A DNA stretch of 64,000 bases from Pardosa pseudoannulata (GCA_032207245.1 CM063506.1:17037475-17101474); one strand, 5' to 3'; shown: positions 36,640-51,186, counted from the first letter of the stretch. Notes: generated by a model from the letters alone, not told the origin. Translations and numbers: made by a program.

Positions 36640-39230
36640 TGATCAGTTTGATATATTACACTACATTTCATAACTTTCAAAATTTACTATTCAGAAAGTA
36701 GGAGGTAAGAATATTTAGAATATCCATCATTGTGCCCATAATGCTCTTTAAATATTGATTGAATTACAAATAGTGAACTATTTTATCAACTTCGTTATTT
36801 ATCATTCAAATTAAATGTCAAAAAGTAAGTAATAAATTCTTTCTGAATTGATTTAAATAGGAAGAAACCTTTTAGTTTTTTTAGTTCAATTTTGGTGAAT
36901 TATATCTTAAAGTATCAATGTTTGTAGATTGCAAAATTAGCTTTATTAATAAATTTATTGAAATATAAACTGTCCCATAAAACTAAAATGACTTCATTCT
37001 GATTTTTAGATATTAACGAATAGCAAACCTGTAACACTTACTAAATTACTTTCCGGATTTAAAGCATTTAGAGCAATTGTAGATTGTCTAAATTGATGTA
37101 TTTCAACTTTCAATAAAAAACTTGTGCTTAATTAATTCTTCAAACTAAACTTTATAACATGTTAACACCATATTATGGTAGGTAAGAGTATTTAAAATAT
37201 CAATCATTGTTTCTGTAATGCTTTTTAAATATTGATTGAATTACAGGTCCTGAATCGTTTTATCAACTTAGTCCTTTATTAATGAAAATAAATGTCCAAA
37301 GTAAGGAATAAACTCTTTCTTGGTTGATTTAAATAGGAAGAACCCTTTTAGTTATTTTTGAGTTTAATTTTGTTGAATTATATCTTAAAGTATCAATTTT
37401 TGAAGACTGCAAAATTGGCTTTATTAGAAAAGTTATTGAAATATTAATTGTGTCATAAAACTAAAATGACTTTATTCTGATTTTTAGATATTAACGAATA
37501 GCAAATCATCAATATTTAATCAGTTTACTAAATTTCTTTTCGGATTTATAACATTTGGAGAAATTGTAGATTGCTCGTCTAAATTGATGTATTTCAACTT
37601 TCAACGAACAACTTGTGCTGAGTCAAAGAGTCAAACTAGACATTACAACATGTTAGCACCATATTATGGTAGGTAAGCGTATTTAGAATATCCCTCGTTA
37701 TTTCTATAATGCTCTTTAAATATTGATTGAATTACAAATAATGAATCCTTTTATCAACCTAGTCCTTTATTAATGAAAATAAATGTCCAAAGTAAGGAAT
37801 AAATGTTTCTTGGTTCACTTAAATAGGAAGAACCCTTTTAGTTATTTTTTAGTTCATTTTTGGTGAATTATATCTTAAAGTATCAATTTTTGTAGATTGT
37901 AAAATTAGGTTTAATTAATTGTCCCATAAAACTAAAATGACTTCATTCTGATTTTTAGATATTAACGAATAGCAAACCTGCAACACTTACTAAATTACTT
38001 TCCGAATTCAAGGCATTTAGAGCAATTGTAGATTGTCTAAATTGATGTATTTCAACTTTCAACAAACAACTTGTGCTTAGTTAATTCTTCAAACTAGACT
38101 TTACAACATGTTAGCATCATATTATGGTAGGCAAGCGTATTTAAAATATCCCTCATTTTTTCTATAATGCTCTTTAAATATTGATTGAATTACTGGTCCT
38201 GAATCGTTTTATCAACTTAGTCATTTATTAATGAAAGTAAATATCCAAAGTAAGGAATAAACTCTTTCTTGGTTGACTTAAATAGGAAAAACCTTTTAGT
38301 TCAAATTTTTGAGTTCAAATTTTGTGAATTGTATGTTTAAATATCAATATTTAGTGTATTGCAAAAATTGACAAAATTGTTTGAAATATTAAATGTATCA
38401 TAAAATAAAAATAATTTCATTCTGATTTTAAATATTCACGAATAATAAATCTATAACTCTTAATAAGATTACTAAATTACTTTTCTGATTTATAGCATTT
38501 AGAACAATTGCAGATTTTGAGTCTAAATGAATGTATTTCAACTTTCAACAACAACTTGTGTTTAGTTAATTCGTCAAGCTAGACTTTACAACATTTTAGC
38601 ACCATATTATGGTAGGTTAGCATATTTAGAATATCCCTCGGTGTTTCTATAATACTCTTTAAATATTGATTGAATTGCAAATAATGAATTATTTTATCAA
38701 ATTAGTCCTTTATTAATGAAAATAAATGTCCAAAGTAAGGAAGAAACTCTTTCTTGGTTTACTTAAGTAGGAAGAAACCTTTTAGTTATTTTTGAGTTCA
38801 GTTTTGGTAATCTATATTTCGTATATCGCAAAAATAGATTTATTATAAAAATTGTTTGAAATATTAAATGTATCATAAATCTAAAATATCATTCTGATTT
38901 TTAGACATTGACGAATACCAAATCTACAACACTAATGACCGGTCTCATCAAAGTTGTTTAACGACTAACCCAGATTAATCTCTGTTTAAACGGAAAATTT
39001 AGTTAACACTATTGGCTGGCACATTGGGTTAATCGCAATTAGCCGTTAAACGACTTTCGTGAGACCAGCCCTTAATCGGTTTACTTAATTTGCTTTCGGA
39101 TATATAGCATTTGGAGAAATTGTAGATTGTGAGTCTAAATTGATATATTCCAAATTTCAGAGAATAACATATTCTTAATTGATTATTGAAACTTGTTGAT
39201 TTTTCAACATGTTAGTACCATATGATTTTA
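36640..39230. repeat. Tandem array of five units of about 480 bp
   Basis: The anchor AATATTGATTGAATTAC recurs at 36751, 37228, 37719, 38177 and 38662 (spacings 477, 491, 458, 485). Units share ATTTTTAGATATTAACGAAT, GATGTATTTCAACTTTCAA and CACCATATTATGGTAGGTAA blocks. The last unit is interrupted by a MITE at 38941-39066. Confidence 0.9.
38941..39066. mobile_element. MITE of about 126 bp inside the 480-bp array
   Basis: Inverted termini of 28 bp: GGTCTCATCAAAGTTGTTTA at the left, and GGTCTCACGAAAGTCGTTTA read inward from the right, both followed by ACGRCTAA. The four other array units lack this insert and show the uninterrupted site. Flanking TAAT (38934-38937 and about 39073-39076) may be the target duplication. 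The superfamily is not certain (Harbinger or hAT-like). Confidence 0.85.
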
Positions 39231-39301
39231 GTAAAACGAAAAAAAATTGATTTTTGTCTTCAACAACAAGAACAACAATAGAATTTATACAAAGAATAAT
39301 A

Positions 39302-39570
<269 letters not shown>

Positions 39571-40942
39571 CTTTTTTCTATTGTTATTACTTTACTAAAG
39601 TGAACATCAATGTCAAGAGCCAATATTATAATGCTTTAGAAGTTTTGCAGCTTTATCTATTTAATTTCTTTAGAAAAGTTGTTATTCTTATTAGAAAGAA
39701 AAATAAAATAATGTTTCTAACATCATACAATGCTTTGTAGATAAATAAAAAATTAAACCTTGAAACTCCAATTTTCCAAAAATGGAACATAGCCTTAAGT
39801 ACGTAAATTGTACCTTTAAAATAAAGAAAAAGAAATTGCTTTTGTTGTATTCCAGTAGGATATGTTTTTTAAAGATATATTTTAAAATATTGTGGTTTTT
39901 CCATCTAAACTGGAATTTTAGTAAATTTAACTGTAAGGGAGAGTAAAATTGACAAAATATAGTAAAATTAAAAAAAAAATTGTAAAAATAAATAAATAAA
40001 TAAATATTTAAACAAAATAAAACTTACTGTAAAACATACTTTATAATATCATGTTCAATTTTATGTAAAAGCGATACTGTTAAGTTTTTTTTTTACATGT
40101 GAATTTTTTATTTTAAAAATCATGTTTCATTATTAGAACATTGGTAGGTAAACGGTTAAACTATTCGAAATAATTCATTTTTGTATCCAAGGATTTATTC
40201 AACAGTATTATAACCCATGATTCATCAATAAGTTAAAGTAAAAATTAAGGATTCAAGTTCAATTGGATTTTATCCGTTTTTCTACGTATGCAGCCTGATT
40301 TCTTCCATTATATCATTAGTAACAACATTTATATCAGTTCAATATTAAATTACATCTATGGAAGCATATATTAAATGCAAGTCCTTTAACGTTTTATGCA
40401 AAAAACTTCATAATATTTAGAAATGAGTCATCTTGGGATAAAACGTTTCTTGATGCCGTAGAAAATGAGATTATGAGATTACACCATGTTATACTTTGTA
40501 TAAATGTCACTTGAATGGACATCTCATTTTTATTGAATTTGCACAAAGTAGTTTAGTTTCGAAAAGGGATAAAACTAATTTATTATAAGATGTTAAATTG
40601 GATATCATGTATATTATAGAATGACGAAATATACAGATCGAAATTAAGTTATGACATTATCTAATAATGCAGATATCTAATAATAGATGGAATTTAGATA
40701 AAATTGATAATAAAACTTTAGCAATTCTTTTAATATGGAACATATAAATATGAGATATTTAAGCATGGTGCATTACAATGAACACTACTTACGTGAAAAC
40801 CAAATACTGAAAATATTTTTTCTTATTATAATATATAATTTATTTTAATATATTACGCATTTTAAGAGATTCAATTTTTTTAATTTCATGATGCTTTAAA
40901 TAAACATTATATTCATTGTACTTACTTGTAATACTCTTCGAG

Positions 40943-40948
<6 letters not shown>
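39571..40948. other. Intronic sequence, nothing recognised
   Basis: AT-rich. No repeat partner, exon-like block or RNA gene was seen. Confidence 0.35.
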
Positions 40949-41017
<69 letters not shown>

Positions 41018-41095
41018 ACATATATACATGTATATATATATGTATATGTATGTATATATGTATGTATGTATATATGTATGTATATATATATGTAT
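40949..41095. repeat. (TA)n microsatellite with TG/CA variants
   Basis: (TA)n followed by interspersed TGTA units. The next sequence starts TGTCAGG. Confidence 0.95.
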
Positions 41096-41639
41096 GTCAG
41101 GATAAAAATATAGAGTAATTTAAGAGATTTAATTAGGGATTCTTTTAATGGGAGTAACGCGCCTCGCGTTATTAGATGGCGGCATAATAGGGGGCTAAAA
41201 ATTTTAGGTACACATATGTGTACCTCGGTTCTCAATTATGCTAAAACATAATAATCTTTGAAATGAAAAACGACTGCTTAAGGACACATATTTTTATACA
41301 CTGCAGCATTATTATCACTTTAAAAGTACAATACTGTTATTATAATGTTAGAATCACAGAATATTTTTCAAATACAATTTTTATTATGTAGTACATTATC
41401 TTAGGGACAACAAAATATTTTTTCAAATATAACTTTTTACTATGCTATGCTCTATTTTTTAAAATTGATTTTTCTCCATATATAGACAAATATTATTGCA
41501 GAAAAGTAAATAATTGCACTTATTATATTGTTAGAATTTTAAAAAAATCACAAGATTTGTATTATATAAGAAAAAAAACCAATTTTTGATTTCAATTTTT
41601 ATTAAGTGTAGTATTTCAATAAACAGTTATTTTTCATTA

Positions 41640-43165
41640 TACATAGGTACATTTTATATTTAACACACATAACCCTCGTCCTTGATTTACATCCTTCTAA
41701 TCTGCACTTTGACTCATTTCGTTCATCCATAAAATTTGGTGCATGGCCCATGCATTGTCCAGTCTGACCTCTTTGACTGGTTGATTGACAACCTTCCTCT
41801 GTTTTTTTGGAGGTTCATCTTCCTTTGAACTAACCCTTCTCAATTTCCTCCCTTTTCTTATGTTATTTTTTATATTCCTTTCATATATATTGAGAGCCTG
41901 TGCCACCTGCATTCCGTATTTAATTTATTTGCTTTATGATAGCGCATATACCACACCAAGCAATTTGAAATAACAAGATCCACAAAATGAGTGAACACTT
42001 ACATTGACCCTTTCTTTGTTTGCATGTACACCTATAATAGGCCAAATAGAGGTCACATAAATCGATCCCACCCATTGATCTATTATAGGTCTGAACAACT
42101 GCTGGCTGTGATACACTAATCTTTTTTTCTCCTCCTTTGACCACCTCATGCAGCTTGATTCAGGTTCACCACCCAAATAAGAAGATAAAAATAAGACACT
42201 TTTGCTATCTATCCATTTTAAAATGCACAGTGTTCCATTATTATTTACAAGTTCAACCGATTCTCCTCTTTTTTAGGATTTTATCCAATTTTAGTTTACT
42301 TTGGGCGTCCAATTTTTATCCAATTTTGTTTGTCCTAATCGTGCCAGCTGTAAAAATGTCCTTCTTCAAGTGATACTCAGCACAATTAAGACTAGTCAAG
42401 TACCTGTCAGTGTTTACTGCATGTTGCCAGTTGGATGGAATGCTTTCTGATAATGTCTTCACTACACTTCTACCAGGACCCAAATCTTAAATGTCCTAAA
42501 TGGAAACAGAACCTTTTCCAACAAAAGATTTTTAGCCAATAGGATTGGACTTGCAGGGAACATATTGTCTAAAATTTCATGAAAGGGAATCATTTGCTCA
42601 TCAATGGACATATGTTTGGGCTTTGGTAAACTTAAGTATTTTTTTCTAATTGGGTCAAAAAAAAGTCTTACTTTCCATACTTTACCTGTGTTATTTTTCC
42701 TACTTTCGGGGGCCTCATAGTTCACAAAATCCGAATTATTTCGCAGCTGTTTCTGGACATGGTATCATTGAACATCTGAATAGACTAATACATTTTTTGC
42801 CTGGAGAAATAGATATGTTTAAATAGATATGCCTGGAGTTAGATATGTTTTTATGACTTCAAATAAAGGTGTAAAATATTTTATTAGACTGCATACTTCA
42901 ATAAAACACATTATATATCTTGGATTTCCAAATTTCTCCTATTTTCCTTGAAGAGGTAGAACTCGTGGAAAGTTCATTTAAATCAGGAATAATTGCAGAT
43001 TCATCTCCGGAGTCACTTTCGTTAGCCGAACCAGGATTAAATCAACCATTATTACTTTCATCAGATCCATCTGACAAATCACTTTGTTCCAAGAGAGCTT
43101 GTATTTATGCATAAACTCTAATGTAAATCTACGTGTAATATTGCTAAGCGATATTAACATCAATT
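41640..43165 (-). pseudogene. piggyBac transposase relic (second subfamily)
   Basis: Minus-strand blocks in family order: acidic N-terminus ALLEQSDLSDGSDESNNG (about 43060-43105); KVWKVRLFFDPIRKKYLSLP then KPKHMSIDEQMIPFHE, the region with a catalytic Asp (about 42580-42680); PASPILLAKNLL; KKISVSQPAVVQTYNRSMGG then IDLCDLYLAYYR, the conserved late Asp block (about 42040-42125); CSLILWILLFQIAWCGICAI (the counterpart of 'WWWPLF---LD-AI-NA'); and a basic C-terminal part (RKGRKLRRVSSKEDEPPKK) ending near 41697. Stops and frameshifts are frequent, and I saw no matching TTAA inverted termini. It is diverged from the copy at 11302-13203 and inactive. Confidence 0.82.
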
Positions 43166-43913
43166 TTCAGATACTTTTTCTGAAATTCGAATAATATAAT
43201 CAAAATAAAAATTTTAAATAATAAAATAATATTATGTTTCCAGTGTCAAAATTGATAAAAAAAATCTCATAAAATATCACGAATCAATTAAATCCCTTCA
43301 AAAGAGTCTAATTGCTTAATTTTTGAAAGACCAGGAAACACAAGCTATTAACAGTAATTTTAACCACTTCGTACCCACGTCCACATACGTGGATCTATAT
43401 AAGTATCCCTCTCAAATGCACAAAATGCACGTTTAAATCTAAAAAACTATTTTAACACAAATTTTAAACAATTTTTTAATTAGAACACATTAATTATAAG
43501 ACTTAAAAATCCTTAAAAACAAATGAAATTTATTTATTTTTACGAGCACTCTGCTTCGACGCAATTTCTTACGAATCTTTTCAGAATAATAAATATTCCA
43601 GAAGAACTTCTGATTACTGCTGCAATTTATTGGTATCAGTCAGAAGCTTAGACATCCTCGCATGTGTATCTAAAAATATTTCTGTTGGCGAACAACAGAT
43701 GGCGCTGCAGTATTTTATTGCACCAAAGATGATTTACAAATTTAAAAAATGTTGACAACTTACAAATCAACTTAATTACAGCTAAATAGTACTACAAAAT
43801 TTTTATCGTTGACATACAAAATCCGGTGTCTTTGGTGCAAACCGTATCTTTGTATTTTCATTCGTTTTCGAATTATTCCTTTTTAAAGTAAGTCCTGAAT
43901 TATTGGACCACGG
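43166..43913. other. Intronic sequence with a possible single piggyBac-type end
   Basis: At 43360 the sequence TTAACCACTTCGTACCCACG resembles the left ends of the TTAA elements at 52310 and 54120 (TTAACCCGTTCGCTACCAAC). I found no partner end to the right. Confidence 0.3.
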
Positions 43914-44521
<608 letters not shown>

Positions 44522-44523
<2 letters not shown>

Positions 44524-45080
44524 AATCATGGAATTATACAACTGCTGGACACGTTTGAAATTATAGCCCCTATTATTTTTACTTGTCCGGGCTACTGGAC
44601 AAGAAACCACTAGAATTTTTGAGTAAATTTAGTGGAGTTATTTTGGTAAAAAAAAAACAGGCACATTTCGTAACGAAACTTAAATTTTATTCATTACCTG
44701 TTAAAAATGAGATCTTTACCAGTCAACGACAGACAAGAGAATGACACGAAAAACACTTTGTTCGAACAAAAATGTACCCAAGACCGAAGACAGATAGAAT
44801 TTTACAAGGGCCAAGAAACTTGGCGATTTTAACTGTTAAGATCAGGAGAAAAGCTGAGACATTTGCCGGTGACAGGTGGAAAACGTGTTGAATGGACAGA
44901 AAATTTTCGGCAAAAACTATTGGTCAAAAAGCTTTGGGAAATGTATAGGAATAATTTTAAGTCGAGAACACTTCTTGATTAAGACAATTCGAGGCTGGGA
45001 AAATTGATTTTAAGGAGTTAGAATGGGGAGATAAGAGGTTTTTATTGAAGTATTAAAGTGAAATAATTTTTCTATATTAA
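44522..45080 (-). mobile_element. (TA)n-bounded repeat family A, copy 3
   Basis: Reverse-oriented relative of 24728-25445 and 34668-35110. On the minus strand it reads CACTTTAATACTTCAATAAA, CTCGACTTAAAATTATTCC, TCTGTCCATTCAACACGTTT, TCTATCTGTCTTCGGTCTTG, GTCTGTCGTTGACTGGTAAA, GGACAAGTAAAAATAATAGG. Microsatellites adjoin both ends. No SINE is present at the site occupied in copy 1. Confidence 0.7.
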
Positions 45081-45084
45081 ACAC

Positions 45085-45088
45085 ACAA

Positions 45089-45179
<91 letters not shown>
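45085..45179. repeat. (CA)n-(TA)n-(TG)n palindromic microsatellite
   Basis: (CA)n, (TA)n and (TG)n of similar length form one long self-complementary block. It is followed immediately by TGTCAGG. Confidence 0.95.
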
Positions 45180-45181
<2 letters not shown>

Positions 45182-46356
45182 CAGGTTTACAAATTAGAGT
45201 TAAGAATTAAGCTAGTTATAATTGAAAATAGTTCGAACTCTTTAACGATAATTTAACAGGAGAAATGCACACCCTCGAACGAAACTTACATAGAAAAAAA
45301 GTTGGCGGGGAAATAGACAATAGGTATTTGTTTAGGTAGCAACGCCAAAGATACACTTCCAGGCGGTAAATTGGGCTGGTAACATCCTCCATGCTTGTCG
45401 CTCCAAAATGTGAAGAAAGGATATCTAAATGGCACAGCCATGGACAGAAGGATTACAATAAAGAAGTTTTTATATGCGAAATCAAATGTGTGATCCAAAG
45501 CGTTTTCACTGGGAACGTGTCAATGGTTTTTTTGATTTTGATATTACTGTTTTATATCTATTCTATGACTATCTATGTAACAATATAACAGCCTTTTTCC
45601 CTTAACGGTTCTTAATTGACTGAAAGGAACTTGCTGAAGTTCCTAATTACATAAGTTATCTTTTACGGTTCCATAAAAAGCATACATCAAAACACTATTT
45701 TAAAAAATTAATTGAACTATTTATTTATTCTGCTTTAATTACTTGCCTTAATTGCTCACTTACATATAAATTAATTAGAAGGTAACGAATTAATTTATCG
45801 CATGGTACGACAAATTTTTTTTTAGTAAAGTTGATCCTAAACTACAATAGATGATGCTTTTAAAACTTCTATAGTTCTCCAAATGAAATTTCCATTGTTT
45901 CTGGTTAGTAACACAGAAAGGTGAAATGCTATGAAAGGACTCCTTTGCCACAGAATTGATAAACTTTCAGGAATACATTCTTAACTTAAATAGAATAATA
46001 ATGAAATTTTTTCAAATACAAGAAATAAAGAGATATAGCCGTATATCTATGCAGGAAAAATTAAACCATTAAAAGAAAATAGTTTTAATATTGCAGCATT
46101 TCGACGACAGAAGATATTAATAAAAAAGAAAAATAATAGTTCGATGTTCTAACTATACGAAATAACGAAACCAAATTGTTACTTCGTGATTTTAAACAAT
46201 ATGTCTTTAATCTAAACGCAATTTTTGAAATTTAAATGGTCAAGAGTTAATTCAGCCTTCAGGTTCTCGTTGAAATATAAATCAAATAATTAAAATAATT
46301 TACATACATGAATACGTGTATACATTTGTATACATTGAAATTTTTAAAAGTGTTGC
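45179..46356. other. Segment starting TGTCAGG, not assigned
   Basis: The first 420 bp are GC-richer than the rest. The block GAACTCTTTAACGA (about 45235) is also present in family C (about 27134), which hints at a distant relation. No ends or coding region were found. Confidence 0.3.
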
Positions 46357-46366
46357 TATATATATA

Positions 46367-46411
<45 letters not shown>

Positions 46412-46702
46412 AATATAATTTACTCTCTATATATATTATATATATATATATATATATATTATATATTATATATATATAGTATATATATATATATATATTT
46501 ATATATGTGTATATATGTATATATATATATGTGTATATTTAATATGTATATATACATATTATATATATATGTATATATATACATATATATATATATATAC
46601 ATATATTATATATATACACACATATATGTATATTATATGTATATATACGTATATATTTATATATGTATTATATATGTATATATATATATACATATATATA
46701 TG

Positions 46703-46733
<31 letters not shown>

Positions 46734-46817
46734 CATATATTATATATATATATATATATCCATACATATATACATATATATACATATATATAGTATATTT
46801 ATATATATATATACATT

Positions 46818-46852
<35 letters not shown>

Positions 46853-46893
46853 TAAATATCATAAACATATTATATATATATATAATATATATA

Positions 46894-46931
<38 letters not shown>

Positions 46932-46965
46932 TATATATGTATGTATGTATATGTATATGTATGTT
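46357..46965. repeat. (TA)n microsatellite of about 600 bp, degenerate
   Basis: TA-rich with many TATTATA, TACATA and TATGTA variants, indicating an older, less homogeneous tract than the others. Confidence 0.95.
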
Positions 46966-49900
46966 GCGTGTGTATAAAGGAAAATAAATAGTTTCGCTAT
47001 CCATAATGTCACAGAGAATGGTTTTTTTATTTACACTAATTTAGCAAAGGAGATTATGCTCCATAATTCAACAATAAAATTAAAAATGTTTTTCGGGGGT
47101 GGTTTTAAATTAATATCTTTCTAACTAAATGGGATTTCTAATTTAAATGACCAAAATAGATTCCTCGGATTATTTTTGTGTAATTTTATATATTTGTTTT
47201 ATTTCTATGGGTTCGTGAGAAATTAGCCTTACAACTATTCATACATGCCTAGACATATACTGTTACATTTTGAAATATGATGTAATAAAACATGTTGATT
47301 TAATCATGCCTCTAATGCTTGGTTGTCACACCCGGTTTCAACTCTTGACTAAATTAGAACTTAGAAAGTCTAATCATTAAAATTAAACGACACTTTAAGG
47401 TATAAAAGTTTTACTCTGAATTTTTACAGAAAATGTTATTTCAGGGAATTAAAATGGGATTCAATTAATTTTCCTCTTGAATGAATACGATAAATTTGTT
47501 AATTAAAAAGTTTTCCGGAGTCAATTTTATGCCTAATTTCTTTAAAATCACGATGATTTAATCGAATTGAAGGTACTTTATTTTAATTTATTATCTTGAA
47601 ATCTTAAAACTAATTTGATTAAAACTTTTCGTGTATGTAATATGACCATAGTATAGTTCATGGTGTATTTTAGCAACATTTTATACTGGAATATCTGAAA
47701 ACTTTTGGCTAATATTATTGAGATCACCTAAACCTCAAGTGTCCTAATTACGATTAAAGTTAAATTAATTTTTCAGCAAATTTTTATCTAAACTGATATC
47801 TTTGAGATACCCGGGCCTTAAACGGGTTCCAAAACTCGCTAATATTTAATAAAACAAAAATGAAAATTTTATACTTCAAAGTTGTTGAATTTATTACATA
47901 CACAGGACATTTTTGAGCGCGTGTTTTGTTTCTTTTTAAAACAACATTTTAAAATACTAATTTTTATAATATCAATTTATACCATAAGTATAATATTTAC
48001 CTAAATATTTGTCTACTTTTTTTCTTTATCAGTATGTTAAACTTTTAGTTAGTTTTCTTGAAATTTATTTAACACTTTTGTGTCTGCGTTTTATTAATTG
48101 TACTTGAGTCACTCGAAATGTACGTTCCCCAAATCGCCAAAGGTTAGAGCTGCTAATAGCAAAGTATATGATGCCACAAGTCGGGCAAATTGTTGGTGTG
48201 AAAATCGTTTTAAGTTATAAATTACTAAAATTCATGTACTACATGCGCAAAACACTAAACTAATGCAACTGATCCCTTCCACATTTGTCTCAAATAACTC
48301 TTAAAAATGCAACATGAATTACGAGGGACAGCAATCATTGCACAATGATGTGATTATAAATCAATTTCAATGTTTCATTGTTAAGAATCACCAACCAGGC
48401 TTTACAGAAGGTAGGAACACATTCTGAAGGTAGGAAAATATTAACAATTAGGATACTATAATCTAAAAAATAATATTTCATAACATGATCTGAATGATAG
48501 CTTAGTTTAGAATATATACACTAACCTACAATTGAACTGATAGGGATTTAAAAATTGCACTCTATAAAACGAATAAATAAACCCTAAAAATTCCTAAAAA
48601 TTCATAACAACATAAGGGCAGAATAAAGTTGTTACTAATTAGTGATTAAAACAGTTAGTTCATTAGTGTCTTGTAGCTCTCATTAAATTTAGGTATTTAA
48701 CTGTCATCAATTTATAGTGGTTATTATTTAGTTATTCTAAGACTAAATTTTATTTGTGTTGCGTTGTCTAGATTATTTAAGTTTTAAAGTCAACCACAGG
48801 TTCTAAGAGACAACAGACTTAATTTTTGAAAACTTATAAGCTAATTAATAGTTGTTAAGACAAATATTATACACTTAAATGAACACATAACAAGATAGTG
48901 AGATGTCGTCTTCCTTAGTTTTTTGGAGTTTCTCTTGGATCCAACTCTTTTTTTGGTCCTCGAACTCTGCTGTCCGACTCTCGATCTGCAGCTAACTTCT
49001 CTCTAACTGTATTCTATTTTTTTATATTATTTTCATCTCTATCCTTTCTTACCTCTTTTCCTCCAATCAGTAGAGCTTTATAAATACATTGGTCGTCCTT
49101 TCCCCGCGTTTAAACCACAAACATGGAGAAAACATTACCCCTTCAAATTGGGCACTGTCCTTTAGGGACTCATAAATAACTCCACATAGGTACATTTTTA
49201 TTTTGTGTCATGAACGGAGACATGATTCTAATCCAGGACTGGGATTAGAACACCACCCGAAAATCCCTCACATGATGAATCAATTCAATTAATTTTATAG
49301 GTCCTCTCTCCTTTACAAAAGATGTGATGAGGTCAGATATAGATCCCAAGTATTTCACTACCCGTTTTATTAATATTAATTACATTAATTAGAATGATGT
49401 AAATTGTCTTACCACAATTATCTGAATGATATAAATTCATTCTATAGATTCTACACACACAAGAAAATGTAGGCATATCAATTGGTTAGAATTTTTTAAA
49501 TCTAAAGAATAGGATTATAACATACTTTTATTTCTTCTAAATTAATATCATTCTTCTGTATTGTAATCATTAAACATGTATAATTTCATGTCTCTAAAAA
49601 TTAAGTATAATTTCAAGCATTAGAAATTTATGGAAAAAAATGGTTAAATAGATATCTTTTCAGTAAGCTTTGATTTCCTTTAGGAGGTATATATTAGACC
49701 TTTCAATGTTTCTACTAAGAACAATTTTGGAACTCAAACGGGTTATGAGAATTATGCTAAACAAATTATTTTTTACACAATATCTAAAACACCATTTTAG
49801 GTATAATAGTTCACAACACAAATTCTTATTTGATTTTCATGTAATAAATAAGATTGAGAGCTAAAACAAATGCATGAAATAAATACATGTTTTTGAGCAA

Positions 49901-50640
49901 GATTGTCCGAAAACATTCAAAATAGATATCCTGTATGCAAATGAAAAGTTTCTTTTACATAATATATGGAAAAAGGATAGCATCACTATAAATAGCTGTT
50001 ATCTTATTTCTCAAAAATACTGAACCTTTTAAATAAATGAATTCTTGTAAACCTCACAAAAACACTTTTAACAGAGAGGGGAAATCGAAAAGTTAAAGTT
50101 ACAGTTTATTTCAAAGCAATTTGTTCTCCAGTTCCATGAGCTGCTGATATTTTCTAAAAGGTTGCATGTTTTTCTTATTTATTTCTCGGAAAAAGTTGAC
50201 ATAATAGTGCTAGTAAAAAAAAAACGATCTTCTTCTTAAAGGAAATAGTAAAAGTATCTCAAAAGTATTGAATAACTTTTAAGAATAAAGAGTTTGACAA
50301 CCTGGCAGGGTTCTTATAAGTTAGGAATCTCATTTTGAAATTATTCTTGATGTCTCTTACATTTTGACGAATTTTAATAATAAAGGATTGGTGGGCGTTA
50401 CAAAGAATCTGCGTCAGTTATTAATTTAGAGTTATAAAACTTTGAACATGTATAGTTATTACTGATACTAGGTATGACTAAGCCAATCACATTATAATAT
50501 TAAAATCAAATTATTTTAGGGAAAAATATTAAAGAAAAATTCTATAAATAATTAAAATGTTCCTTTCTATTTAATTTTTCTTTTTTCTCACAATTTCACC
50601 TTATTAAACATTGTTTATACATATATTTTTATATATTTCG
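46966..50640. other. Intronic sequence, nothing firmly recognised
   Basis: AT-rich. At about 48700-49330 the minus strand shows a TTTATAAAG motif (near 49083) and, about 340 bp downstream, AATAAAATTT, an LTR-like layout. I could not find paired TG/CA ends or target duplications there. Confidence 0.3.
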
Positions 50641-50653
50641 TAATTTACTATTT

Positions 50654-50828
50654 ACTTTGGTTTGGGGTGCTACGGTCTACTTTTTTCAACACGAGGGTTA
50701 ATGAGACCAGGACCTACAGCTTAAAGCCGATTCCGAACGGCTACGAACATCCATGCCACTGTAGAATTCGAACCCACGAACTCCGGTTCCGAAGGCCAGC
50801 ACCCTAACCAATCGGCCATCGTTCGGCT
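50654..50828 (-). mobile_element. tRNA-derived SINE (family 1), with 10-bp target duplication
   Basis: Target duplication TTTACTATTT at 50644-50653 and 50829-50838. The minus-strand head has GATGGCCGATTGGTTAGGGT (A box) and GGGTTCGAATTC (B box). The body and short GGTTT-type tail match the other copies. Confidence 0.93.
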
Positions 50829-50909
50829 TTTACTATTTGCTTCTAGATTTATTAAAGATATTACTTATAGGTAATATTTTCTAAATTTAAAGTTAGTTTT
50901 AAAAAATTT

Positions 50910-51186
50910 GAAGCTCAATGGCGTTGGGGTACCGCTTCGAGCTGGCGTGACACAGGTCCGATGTTCGATCCCCGGATTGGGCAAGGTTGACCCAGCCTTT
51001 CATTCCTTCAGTGGGTAGATGAACTGATTATGAAGCATGCTTTAGAACTAAACACTGGGGGTTACGCGTAAGGTTGACCACCTAACCGGAACATATGCTT
51101 CGCATCCCACGGCCCTTGGTCTCAGAAACGGAGATTGACACTGTTGGCCCTGGCGCCCTAGGGGCTGTTGCGCCGAGTAGTAGATA
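50910..51186 (+). mobile_element. tRNA-derived SINE (family 2)
   Basis: The plus-strand head contains CTCAATGGCGTTGGGGTACC (A-box region) and TGTTCGATCCCCGGATTGGG (B-box region). A long GC-rich body follows with CATTCCTTCAGTGGGTAGAT, ACTAAACACTGGGGGTTACG and GGTTGACCACCTAACCGGAA, ending GGGCTGTTGCGCCGAGTAG. It has a different body and no CCAAA tail, so it is a distinct family. I did not find a target duplication. Confidence 0.75.

Noticed and set aside
48700..49330. LTR-like layout on the minus strand (TTTATAAAG, then AATAAA)
   Set aside because: No paired TG/CA ends or target duplication found. These two motifs alone are common in AT-rich DNA.
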